A DNA stretch of 64,000 nucleotides from Candidatus Poribacteria bacterium (GTDB lineage: Bacteria > Poribacteria > WGA-4E > JAJDTR01), in contig JAJDTR010000125.1 of assembly GCA_022827055.1 (NCBI GenBank), positions 1-64,000 of the forward strand, in the 5' to 3' direction. A model generated the notes under the pieces. The model was not told the DNA's origin. It searched no databases and saw only the letters and a list, made by a program, of their open reading frames with translations. Below, one piece after another: positions 1 to 7,957 of this stretch (positions within the stretch are counted from its first letter, which is position 1; each line of letters begins with the position of its first letter). A program made the position numbers and the translations under genes.

Positions 1-1
1 T

Positions 2-187
2 GACAACATTTTCATTGAACGTCTCTGGTGGACAGTGAAATATGAACATGTGTATTTTCATTCTTATGACTCTGTTCACACCGCTTGGTGTGGCTTGAAC
101 AACTATTTCAAGTTTTATAATGAGGAGCGGCTTCATGGGTCGCTCAATAAAAGGACGCCTCACGAGGTGTATTTCCAACAACATTAG
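2..187 (+). CDS. IS3-family transposase (OrfB), C-terminal end, cut by window edge
   Basis: The open frame from the window edge to the TAG at 185-187 encodes 61 residues that read like the C-terminal part of an IS3-family OrfB integrase core. It begins DNIFIERLWWTVKYE, whose Glu is the usual third residue of the DDE triad. It then has the NYFKFYNEERLHGSL block and ends TPHEVYF, the typical terminus of these transposases. Only the 3' end is in the window, so intactness cannot be judged. The downstream sequence carries a plausible right inverted repeat. Confidence 0.85.
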   Translation, partial: DNIFIERLWWTVKYEHVYFHSYDSVHTAWCGLNNYFKFYNEERLHGSLNKRTPHEVYFQQH

Positions 188-242
188 GTGTTGAAACGTA
201 GCCGGATTGGATAGCCTTTACACCTTAATTTTCGTTCATAAC

Positions 243-267
243 TGTCTAAACATTGGGGGTAACTGTA
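243..267 (+). mobile_element. putative right terminal inverted repeat of the IS3-family element
   Basis: About 55 bp after the transposase stop is a block whose reverse complement reads TACAGTTACCCCC followed by AATGTTTAGACA. This matches the general layout of IS3-family ends (a C-run, then AGACA). The left end lies outside the window, so the assignment rests on position and pattern only. Confidence 0.4.
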
Positions 268-320
268 AACCGTTCAACCCAACCTACACTTTTACCTTCA
301 ATGGCTCTGGTGGGCGGGGG

Positions 321-390
321 ATCTCTATGGGATCTCTATCGCGGTCACTAACCGTTCCCTTGATCATTCGCTATTCGCTCATTTGATCCC
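321..390 (+). repeat. dispersed GATC-bounded intergenic repeat, two units
   Basis: Two adjacent copies of the dispersed block with consensus ATCTCTATCGC then TTGATC. The same block recurs near 13171, 24306, 25010, 34835, 43681, 46143, 53235, 56335, 59599, 59826, 62083 and 63788. It is noncoding in this context. Confidence 0.6.
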
Positions 391-424
391 ACCCTACATC
401 TAGCCGATTGTCTTGTTACACACC

Positions 425-482
425 CCACAATCTGTTATACTACGCACGTTGCGATTCACAAGCACAATCTAACAGATTGTGG
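425..482. repeat. 13-bp perfect inverted repeat upstream of cysC
   Basis: CCACAATCTGTTA at 425-437 is the exact reverse complement of 470-482. A nested shorter palindrome (ACAATCT, AAC, AGATTGT) lies at 464-480. The right part resembles sequence at about 24341-24366 in inverse orientation, so it belongs to a dispersed repeat. It ends 48 bp before the chosen cysC start and could also act as a regulatory hairpin. Confidence 0.55.
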
Positions 483-530
483 TACAAAGGTGGCAACACA
501 ACTTATACAAATGCAAAGCGGAGGAAAGTA

Positions 531-1142
531 TTGGCAGATAGAAAATCAACAAATATTACGTGGCATGAAGGGGCAATTACGCGGGAAGACAGAGAAAAAC
601 TTCTCGATCAAAAAGGCTGTGTGCTCTGGTTCACAGGACTGTCCGCTTCCGGCAAATCCACCTTGGCGCTCGAGGTAGAAAACACACTGCACGGACGCGG
701 TCGGTTGACCTACGTCCTAGACGGCGACAACATACGCCACGGTCTGAACAAGAATCTCGGGTTTTCGCCGGCGGATCGAGAAGAGAATATCCGACGCATC
801 GGAGAGGTGTCAAAACTGTTCGCGGATTCCGGTGTCATCGTGATGACCGCGTTTATCTCTCCCTATCGTGCAGATCGGGACACAGCGCGGGCGTTGGTTG
901 AGGATGAACGTTTTATCGAGGTCTTTGTCGATTGTCCGTTGGAGGTGTGCGAAGAACGGGATCCGAAGGGTTTATACAAGAAAGCGCGGGCAGGTGAGAT
1001 CCCGGAATTCACGGGAATTAGCGCGCCCTACGAAGCGCCGGATCATCCGGAGTTAGTGATAAACACGGCAGAATCGACACTCGCAGAGTGCAGCGAGAGC
1101 GTGGTCAAGATTCTTGAAGACAGAGGTTTGATTCCCGGTTAA
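531..1142 (+). CDS. cysC: adenylylsulfate kinase (APS kinase)
   Basis: This enzyme phosphorylates adenosine 5'-phosphosulfate to PAPS in cytoplasmic sulfate activation. The P-loop GLSASGKS is at about residues 36-43. It is followed by [11 protein letters not shown], the [10 protein letters not shown] block and [17 protein letters not shown], all typical of CysC. I chose TTG at 531 because a GGAGGA box ends 5 bp upstream and the product (203 aa, starting [12 protein letters not shown]) then has the normal family length. The frame is open back to an ATG at 408, but that extension runs through a repeat and looks unlike any CysC N-terminus. No sulfate adenylyltransferase is nearby, so it appears to be a stand-alone gene. 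Confidence 0.93.
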   Translation: MADRKSTNITWHEGAITREDREKLLDQKGCVLWFTGLSASGKSTLALEVENTLHGRGRLTYVLDGDNIRHGLNKNLGFSPADREENIRRIGEVSKLFADSGVIVMTAFISPYRADRDTARALVEDERFIEVFVDCPLEVCEERDPKGLYKKARAGEIPEFTGISAPYEAPDHPELVINTAESTLAECSESVVKILEDRGLIPG

Positions 1143-1364
1143 TTTGTAGGGTGTGCATTGCGCACCAGCCTTAAAAGCTCCGGAGGGGTGAAAGGTGTGT
1201 AGAAATGCCGAATCCCCGCGCACCTAGACCCAGCGGGGCGACAGATATAAAGAGGAAATCACGAAAAACGAGTCTTCATGTTACCAAAAAGCCGCCATGA
1301 CTTATGTTTCTTGAAAGATTCCGCGTTACCCTGAGAGAAGATCTTAGCGACGTTGTTGTAGGAC

Positions 1365-2744
1365 TTAGGCTTTCTCACTGCTCATTGGAAACTGAACTCT
1401 GATGTCTTCCAATCGTTGTTTAAGTTCTGACGAGATGCTCGTCTCTAGGAGCGGCGAAATAATTTTCGGCACGGTATCTCGATGCCATACCGGTATTATG
1501 CAACCCCACAGATAAATCAATAATTTTGCTACGGCATCGGGGTGATTTTCCCATGTTTTATTCGTCACGAGACAAGCTAGAATCCTCATATTGTCCAGCG
1601 AGGGCGGCGGCATCTGAATAGCAAGATTAACGGCTTCAGGAAATTCTGTATTCAACTCCGGCAACCAATCGAGCATCAGTTCAGTTTCTTTGGACGTAAA
1701 GGGAGCGGGTCGCCCATATAATCGATTCTGCCAATAATCTTTGAGCCAGCGTTGCCACAATTCTTGCTTGTGGGCGTCGTTCATGCGCTGTAGACATTTC
1801 GTGACCTTCAAAGCAAAAATTTCCGGAATCGTGTGATTGTCATCACGTAGAATCGAAGGTTCACGATTAGCTTGTTCGCTTTGGTGAAGGCTGTGCTCGA
1901 AAAGTTTTGGAATCCAGATGTCTAGAACGTCATTGACGACATATATGAGCATGACCGCATAGCATTCAACGAACCCATAACGCTGATTCCATAGGTCGGT
2001 ATTGATTTGGGTAACTGCATTGAGAAATGGTGCTTTCAGCGCTTCAGCGACGGGGGGTGATAGGCGTCCCGTTGCTACAAAGCCATCCCAAGCTGCTTGG
2101 AAATCCATGCTGCATAGGTCAAAAAGTGGGAGGATGTTTTCTCGCGTCCATTTTTCATCAACTGCCATCAGAAAGGTTAATTGACTCGTTAGAATAGACT
2201 TTCCTAAGCCACCGATCGGCGATGCATCTTTGATAATCTCTATGAAGGGTCGGCGATAACCCTCGCTGAGGGTGTCCGGCGGTGGTTCCTGCTTTTTTCG
2301 CCAGAGCAAAGTTGCGGAGAGCCAGAAGTTGGCAAGTCCCCATATCGGATATTGGACACTCTGATTATGCCAACCGTGCTTTACGTCGACAGAGACGGCA
2401 CGGTCGAGGCTTTTCCACAACGCCACGGCGATTTGTTCAGCCTGCGGTAAAAGTTCAACGGCGTAAGGAGGACCACCATTCTTCACAAGTGCGTAAAGCA
2501 TGTCACTTATTTCATAGCTGAATTTTAAATACAACTCAGTGTTTGCCAAACACTCAAGTACTTGTCTGTGCTTATTAATGTCCAACTCCATTTTTGACCA
2601 GGTGTCGATCAAAACACGCCAGGGATAGGCGTTCCATTCTCCAGCGTCAGCCAAGGCTCTAGCCAACTCCAGACCCCAGTCAAAATCTTGTTTTATCGCT
2701 TCTGAAAGGTGCTCAATTTGTCGCATGAGTTTTCGGTTCTTCAT
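1365..2744 (-). CDS. DUF4020-like partner of the SIR2 protein (second half of a split SIR2-DUF4020 protein)
   Basis: A 459-residue, largely alpha-helical, Trp-rich protein with no catalytic motif that I recognise. From memory of the family, DUF4020 is the C-terminal region of long SIR2 proteins, and this sequence looks like that region on its own (for example the FDWGLELARALADAGEWN stretch near the N-terminus). Its ATG overlaps the stop of the SIR2 ORF in an ATGA, in the -1 frame, with only a weak AGAAGA box upstream. It is therefore either translated by termination-reinitiation or is the frameshifted second half of one gene. Likely role: sensor or effector regulator of the NADase-like SIR2 module. 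Confidence 0.6.
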   Translation of the reverse strand: MKNRKLMRQIEHLSEAIKQDFDWGLELARALADAGEWNAYPWRVLIDTWSKMELDINKHRQVLECLANTELYLKFSYEISDMLYALVKNGGPPYAVELLPQAEQIAVALWKSLDRAVSVDVKHGWHNQSVQYPIWGLANFWLSATLLWRKKQEPPPDTLSEGYRRPFIEIIKDASPIGGLGKSILTSQLTFLMAVDEKWTRENILPLFDLCSMDFQAAWDGFVATGRLSPPVAEALKAPFLNAVTQINTDLWNQRYGFVECYAVMLIYVVNDVLDIWIPKLFEHSLHQSEQANREPSILRDDNHTIPEIFALKVTKCLQRMNDAHKQELWQRWLKDYWQNRLYGRPAPFTSKETELMLDWLPELNTEFPEAVNLAIQMPPPSLDNMRILACLVTNKTWENHPDAVAKLLIYLWGCIIPVWHRDTVPKIISPLLETSISSELKQRLEDIRVQFPMSSEKA

Positions 2745-4981
2745 TCATCGTCTTCTGATGACAATAACTCGTCAAGCAAATCGGCAGGACGATTTGCCAG
2801 AAGTGTCTCAGAAGTTAAGAAGCGCGGTATACCTACATCTGCATTGCCTGGCTGAATCCAAGATGTAAAATCTGGATGTGTTCTCGACTCAAAGTGCGGA
2901 TACTCCGCCAATACGTCCCTCATAGCCTGTTCGGCAAGCGGACAATTGGGGTAAGCGTCGTGTAGCCAATGAAACCAGTCAAAATGTTCTCTTGCCGTGA
3001 TCTCCTCATTATCGGGGTGTTCTGTGTGTGGAAAACGGTAAGACCGCACCCTTTCAATAAGAGCCATTCGGGAGTTCGAGTCAGCTCCGGGATAGGCGTG
3101 CCGTACTGCCTGATATATTTCGTGGTGAATAGCATAGTCGTGCAGATCCGTATGCTCTAGTAACCATGGGAGTTTTTCCTCTGAGATCAGGTCTTCGCGT
3201 TTGGTCAAGCTATGTACTGCCAACCGGCGAAGCAATGGCGGGTCAGAATTCACAAGTCTATTGCACCACTGCCCGGCAGCCGCAGGTTCATGCGTCGCCA
3301 GCCAGTCCAAGCAATCACGTGCGACATCAATTACGATGTCAATGTCGTGACTACCTACATTCTGTTCGTGAGGTTCAATAGCAGAACGCATTTGACTGGC
3401 GTGTTCCAACAAACGAGTAGCCCTGCCCCATGTGTGTTGAAAGAAATACTGATTTTCAAGACACCAGATTACCCGCTCAAGTAACGGTTTCGAGATTTTA
3501 GATAAGTTTGGCTTCAGCCCATTCTTCCACAACTCATTTAGTTCGTTGCACTCGCCGACCAGTGGCAGTTCCACACTAATTTGAAGATCTCTTTCGGTTA
3601 CATCACGAGGAATATATGGATTCTTTATTATTGAGAATCTACTTTGTATCATGGCGTCGAATATTAACAATAATTCTTTAATCATCCGGTGTGGAATACA
3701 ACGTCGAGCGATTGAGGTTAGACAATTGCTTGTGGACACATAACTCCCATCTGGAGTTCCCCCCTCCTCCGGGGCCGTCGATAGCAACAATGAAATCCAT
3801 CGTGATAGAATCGTTGTATCCAGAGATGGTTCATTGTCGCTCCCAATCGTCCGTGCAATATGATTCCAGAAGGTGGGATGAATGCGCGTATTGTGATTGG
3901 AAATGAGTAGAAAAAGGGAATGCGCGTGCTTAAATACAAACGATGTCAACCACCAAGATATAATCTTATCGCTTTCTCTTAATTGATCGCTGCCAACCAA
4001 CCGGGCTAAGTGCCCACGTTCGTCAAGCCACTCAATCCATTCTGGATGTGGCGCACTCCTTGTAAAGAATTCGGACATTGTATTATCTCTAAGGGCATAA
4101 TCAATAATACCTTCCTCTTCTTGATTCAGTTCATGAGGGTATTTTTCGGCGATAGCAGAAATCTCACGCTGCCAGCCAACCATCCCAAGCTGTACATGAT
4201 TGGCAAGTTTGCCAATTGCTTCGTTAAGTTGGCTATGGTCATTCGCATGTTGCGGGTACAGTATCATCTCTATTTCAAGGCTGCCCCAGTGTTGATGGTC
4301 GACATCGTTGCTGTCCGCAATCAGTGCATAATGCGATGAATCTGCCTTGGGCGGTAAAGAGCGTACCAGATAGTTCATAACCGTATCGTTATGGCTGTAA
4401 CCTACAAAGAGAAACGTATATTTATCGTACAGATCAAGGAGAAAATGGGTGACCGATGCTTCGCGTAGATATGCGCGGCCAAAATCTCTGTCCGTGAGTA
4501 CCATGTGGTCGGGATATGAGACAGAACCGTGGATATGAACAATGCCATTTAACTGATCTCGAAAAGGCAATAGTGGGGCGTGAAATACTTCTGGGGTATT
4601 GTCGTATGTATGCTCTGCCGCACACTCAAACAGAAGATCGAAGTTGGTGGTAATTAGGCGAATTGATTGATCCCTGCGAAAGAGTTTCAAGAGATTCCCA
4701 TGAAGTGGTGCCGGCACTAAACCTTCACGTGAAAGCACTGATTTTGCAATGTCATGAACCTGCACACGACGATCAAGTAATCGTCCGAGGAATTGCTCAA
4801 GGTTCTCGCTCTCACGTTTAGCTTCGCCCGTACCTCTCGCAATTATTTCGGTTAAGGTTTCAAAGTTGGGTAAGCAAGCGGGTTCACCCATTGAAACACC
4901 AGCTCCGGCAAACACTACCACCTTGTTGTTATGCAAATCGTCCAAGAGGGAGTTGGGGATGTCAACAGTGCCGAATTTCAT
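2741..4981 (-). CDS. SIR2-domain protein, probable anti-phage NAD-consuming effector
   Basis: The N-terminal SIR2 (Rossmann NAD-binding) domain covers about residues 1-230, with GAGVS at 26-30, TTNFD at 111-115 and HIHGS at 149-153. About 500 helical residues follow that resemble no enzyme I know. Bacterial SIR2-fused proteins of this layout (ThsA, DSR1/DSR2 and relatives) deplete NAD on phage infection. The same role is inferred here from the domain and from the adjacent restriction-modification genes. The gene is the upstream member of a two-ORF unit with the DUF4020-like ORF. The HTH gene lies upstream on the same strand, and the divergent Mod gene beyond it. Confidence 0.8.
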   Translation of the reverse strand: MKFGTVDIPNSLLDDLHNNKVVVFAGAGVSMGEPACLPNFETLTEIIARGTGEAKRESENLEQFLGRLLDRRVQVHDIAKSVLSREGLVPAPLHGNLLKLFRRDQSIRLITTNFDLLFECAAEHTYDNTPEVFHAPLLPFRDQLNGIVHIHGSVSYPDHMVLTDRDFGRAYLREASVTHFLLDLYDKYTFLFVGYSHNDTVMNYLVRSLPPKADSSHYALIADSNDVDHQHWGSLEIEMILYPQHANDHSQLNEAIGKLANHVQLGMVGWQREISAIAEKYPHELNQEEEGIIDYALRDNTMSEFFTRSAPHPEWIEWLDERGHLARLVGSDQLRESDKIISWWLTSFVFKHAHSLFLLISNHNTRIHPTFWNHIARTIGSDNEPSLDTTILSRWISLLLSTAPEEGGTPDGSYVSTSNCLTSIARRCIPHRMIKELLLIFDAMIQSRFSIIKNPYIPRDVTERDLQISVELPLVGECNELNELWKNGLKPNLSKISKPLLERVIWCLENQYFFQHTWGRATRLLEHASQMRSAIEPHEQNVGSHDIDIVIDVARDCLDWLATHEPAAAGQWCNRLVNSDPPLLRRLAVHSLTKREDLISEEKLPWLLEHTDLHDYAIHHEIYQAVRHAYPGADSNSRMALIERVRSYRFPHTEHPDNEEITAREHFDWFHWLHDAYPNCPLAEQAMRDVLAEYPHFESRTHPDFTSWIQPGNADVGIPRFLTSETLLANRPADLLDELLSSEDDE

Positions 4982-5141
4982 GTCAATCCTTCATAACGGT
5001 GAGACGGCGTATATTATACCTAATTGTGTCAAATGTGTGCGGACGGTGGCGTATGTCAACCTACAATCGCTGATATCATCTGCGTTTGCATCAGCGTGAA
5101 TGCTGGTAGGGTTGGCTCCGCACGGCAAATTATCTCTTCGA

Positions 5142-5537
5142 TTATATCATCCCTAGATGTCGGTGGTCGGTGCGGACGCCGTTCCTACCCAAAGGTGAAT
5201 GCCCGTTCATACCATTGCATCGATAGACGCCATCCTCAGTCCCTGCGAGAATTAAGTCCGAGAGATTTGTGTCATCATCGTCGTGCTCGGCCTTGGCAAG
5301 AGCGATGCCGTTCTTTTCCAGTGCACGTCGGCCTAAAGCCTCTCCTGCCACTTCCGCAGCTCGCGTCAGTAACACTTTCTTCAACTCTTGAGTTAATTCC
5401 TTCTTTTCGTGGTACTGCACGACCTGCTTAGACACACCGTATTCTTCCGCTATCTCGTCCAGTGTTTTTCCTGCCAGTCGCTTTAGTATCAGGTCAATTG
5501 TATCTTGTTCTGGAATCTTAGTTCGCTTTTTTGGCAT
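5142..5537 (-). CDS. small helix-turn-helix DNA-binding protein, possible island regulator
   Basis: A 131-residue basic protein. Residues about 20-50 contain a helix-turn-helix (LDEIAEEYGVSKQVVQYHE). I chose ATG 5537 because the product then begins MPKKRTKIPEQD and a GGGAG box lies about 12 bp upstream; an upstream extension to 5576 is possible. It lies between the SIR2 gene on its own strand and the divergent methyltransferase gene, the usual place for a controller of a restriction-modification or defence island. The last 35 residues look irregular (HSPLGRNGVRTDHRHLGMI), so the 3' end may be frameshifted. Function is inferred from position and fold only. Confidence 0.55.
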   Translation of the reverse strand: MPKKRTKIPEQDTIDLILKRLAGKTLDEIAEEYGVSKQVVQYHEKKELTQELKKVLLTRAAEVAGEALGRRALEKNGIALAKAEHDDDDTNLSDLILAGTEDGVYRCNGMNGHSPLGRNGVRTDHRHLGMI

Positions 5538-5755
5538 TGATATTTCATTCTCCCAGTTCATTCGTAGATGGAACAACTTCTATGAATTATAACCTAATGG
5601 GTTCTTGAAGTCTATTAGGATTTTAAGCGTTTTTATACTGATATTCGTTGACTTCAAGTGTTCGTTCTGCTAAAATGAATATATTCGCCGTTGTTCGTGG
5701 CCAGGGAGGGCTAAGCACGCCTTCCGTTAATACGAAAAAATGCAATGGGGGTATC

Positions 5756-7936
5756 ATGCCGAGACTTACTGAACAGGAACAACAAGAAATTGTCCGGTAT
5801 ATTGAGGGGGACAAGCCTTTGCCGGACAAATATCGATTTCTGTTGTTTGACGATAAGCGCGAGGTTGAGCTAGTCTGGAACGGGAAGACAGGGAACGTGT
5901 TCAACGGAGTTCTGCCATTTCAGGCGATTGAACACATTGACGAACCTCGTGCCGAGACTCCGGACGAACCGGACGAGCAACTAGTGATGTTTGACGATCG
6001 GGGGCGACAACGCAAAGGATGGGCAAACAAGCTGATATGGGGCGACAACAAGTTTATCCTATCGTCACTCAAAAACAGTGCCATGCGCGAGGAGATTGAA
6101 GCCGAAGGCGGAATCAAACTCATCTACATTGATCCCCCTTTTGACGTGGGAGCGGATTTCAAGATGAAACTTCATGTGCCTCCACCTTGCCAACCTGATG
6201 ACAGCGGCGACTTTGGGGACGAGCTTGACGACGACAAGCAGGACTATTCTCTCACCAAAGAACCAAATATCCTAGAAGAACTTGCCTACCGCGACACTTG
6301 GGGCAACGGTGCAGATTCCTTCATTGCTATGATTTACGAACGACTGGTGCTAATGCGAGACCTGCTGGCAGATGATGGGAGCATTTATGTGCATTGTGAC
6401 TGGCGGGTAAGTGGTTATATACGGTTAGTTTTGGATGAAGTATTTGGGAGAGATAACTTTAGAAATAAAATTGTCTGGTTCTATCCCCGTGGAGGTGATG
6501 CTGACAAACAATTCAACCGTAAACACGACTCTATTTATTGGTATTCTAAACGAGGCGAGAGATGGATTTTCAATAGGGATGCTGTGTCAATCCCGTACAC
6601 ACCAGAACAAATAAGTCGATTTAAAGAAAAAGACGACAAAGGCAGATTTTACTGGAATGTAAATCCGCGTGGAGAACGAGTGAAAACCTACCTAGGTAAA
6701 GCTGGTATTGGCGAATATGATGTTTGGAACATTGGTATCAATGCTTCCGAGTTAAAATCAATCGGTTATCCCACTGCAAAGCCTCCTCGTTTAGTTGAAC
6801 GGATTATCAAAGCCTCATCCAGCAAGGGCGACCTTGTTGCCGACTTCTTCTGTGGTTCAGGCACAATGGCTGTTGTTGCCGAGAAACTGGGGCGAAAGTG
6901 GATAGCCACGGATCTGGGCAAGTTTGCCATACACACCACGCGTAAGCGTTTGATAAGCGTACAACGTGGGTTGAAGGCTGCTGGCAAAGATTACCGCGCT
7001 TTTGAAGTCCTCAATCTTGGCAAATACGAGCGGCAACAATACATCGGCATCAATTCCAACCTTCGAGCAGCTCAACAACAGGAGCAATTAAAGAGGAAGG
7101 GGAAAGAGTACACCGCTCTTATTCTGCGGGCGTATTCCGCCACTGCTATCGAAGGAAGTTCCGTGTTTCAGGGACAACGCGCCGGGCGTTTTGTGGCGGT
7201 CGGCGCCATCAATCTGCCGGTGACACGCTCATTTGTTGAAGCAGTCATCAAGGAATGTTTACATAAGGAAATCACTCGTGTAGACATTCTCGCCTTCGAG
7301 TACGAGATGGGTTTATTCCCCAACATGCTAGAGGAGGCAAGAGATAACGGAATTGACATTGAGCCTAAATGCATTCCGGCGGATGTCTTTGATAAGCGTG
7401 CGGTCGAGTGTGGTGCAGTGAAATTTCATGACGTGGCGTATATTGATGTTCGACTACACTACTCTGAGCCATCGTTGGTGCAGGTAGAATTGACAAATTA
7501 CGCCGTGTCTTACTCTCAAGGCTCAGTCCGCGAGGCAGAACAAACACTCCGTAATAATGGCGTGATGAACGTCGTGGAAAATGGCAGGGTCGTACAAATA
7601 AGGAAGGATGCGCAAGGGATCTGCACCCAGAACACAGTAACTCGACACTGGACACAATGGATTGACTACTGGTCGGTCGATTTTGATTTTGAAAGCAAAA
7701 GAGAAATTATCCGCACACAAGCCCCAGAAACAAGGGAACCAGTAGAGGAGTGGACGGGCGATTACATCTTTGAAAATGAGTGGCAGAGTTTCCGAACGCA
7801 CGGCAGTCATGCTTTAGAATTAACGAGCGTTGTGCACAAGTGCTGCTCCGGACGCCGAAAAGTCGCCGTCAAAGTCGTTGACATCTTCGGGAACGACACC
7901 ATGAAGGTTATCCCCGCCAATGTTCCTTCCAATTGA
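5756..7936 (+). CDS. type III-like adenine-specific DNA methyltransferase (Mod)
   Basis: A 726-residue beta-class N6-adenine methyltransferase. The catalytic motif DPPF is at residues 126-129 (YIDPPFD) and the SAM-binding motif FFCGSG at 364-369, so motif IV precedes motif I as in type III Mod proteins. The region between carries the likely target-recognition segment. ATG 5756 follows a GGGGG box; upstream in-frame codons lack a ribosome site. It ends 21 bp before the Res-like gene on the same strand, giving a two-gene restriction-modification operon. It methylates host DNA and probably also gives the restriction subunit its specificity. The C-terminal 250 residues do not match a domain I can name. 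Confidence 0.88.
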   Translation: MPRLTEQEQQEIVRYIEGDKPLPDKYRFLLFDDKREVELVWNGKTGNVFNGVLPFQAIEHIDEPRAETPDEPDEQLVMFDDRGRQRKGWANKLIWGDNKFILSSLKNSAMREEIEAEGGIKLIYIDPPFDVGADFKMKLHVPPPCQPDDSGDFGDELDDDKQDYSLTKEPNILEELAYRDTWGNGADSFIAMIYERLVLMRDLLADDGSIYVHCDWRVSGYIRLVLDEVFGRDNFRNKIVWFYPRGGDADKQFNRKHDSIYWYSKRGERWIFNRDAVSIPYTPEQISRFKEKDDKGRFYWNVNPRGERVKTYLGKAGIGEYDVWNIGINASELKSIGYPTAKPPRLVERIIKASSSKGDLVADFFCGSGTMAVVAEKLGRKWIATDLGKFAIHTTRKRLISVQRGLKAAGKDYRAFEVLNLGKYERQQYIGINSNLRAAQQQEQLKRKGKEYTALILRAYSATAIEGSSVFQGQRAGRFVAVGAINLPVTRSFVEAVIKECLHKEITRVDILAFEYEMGLFPNMLEEARDNGIDIEPKCIPADVFDKRAVECGAVKFHDVAYIDVRLHYSEPSLVQVELTNYAVSYSQGSVREAEQTLRNNGVMNVVENGRVVQIRKDAQGICTQNTVTRHWTQWIDYWSVDFDFESKREIIRTQAPETREPVEEWTGDYIFENEWQSFRTHGSHALELTSVVHKCCSGRRKVAVKVVDIFGNDTMKVIPANVPSN

Positions 7937-7957
7937 TTCGAACACTGGAGAATATTC

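Noticed and set aside
2-187. complete insertion sequence at the left edge
   Set aside because: Only the 3' end of the transposase is in the window, so the rest of the element cannot be examined.
4800-5141. gene between the SIR2 and HTH genes
   Set aside because: Small plus-strand frames (4866-5099, 5024-5431) overlap the SIR2 or HTH gene on the opposite strand and have no ribosome sites.
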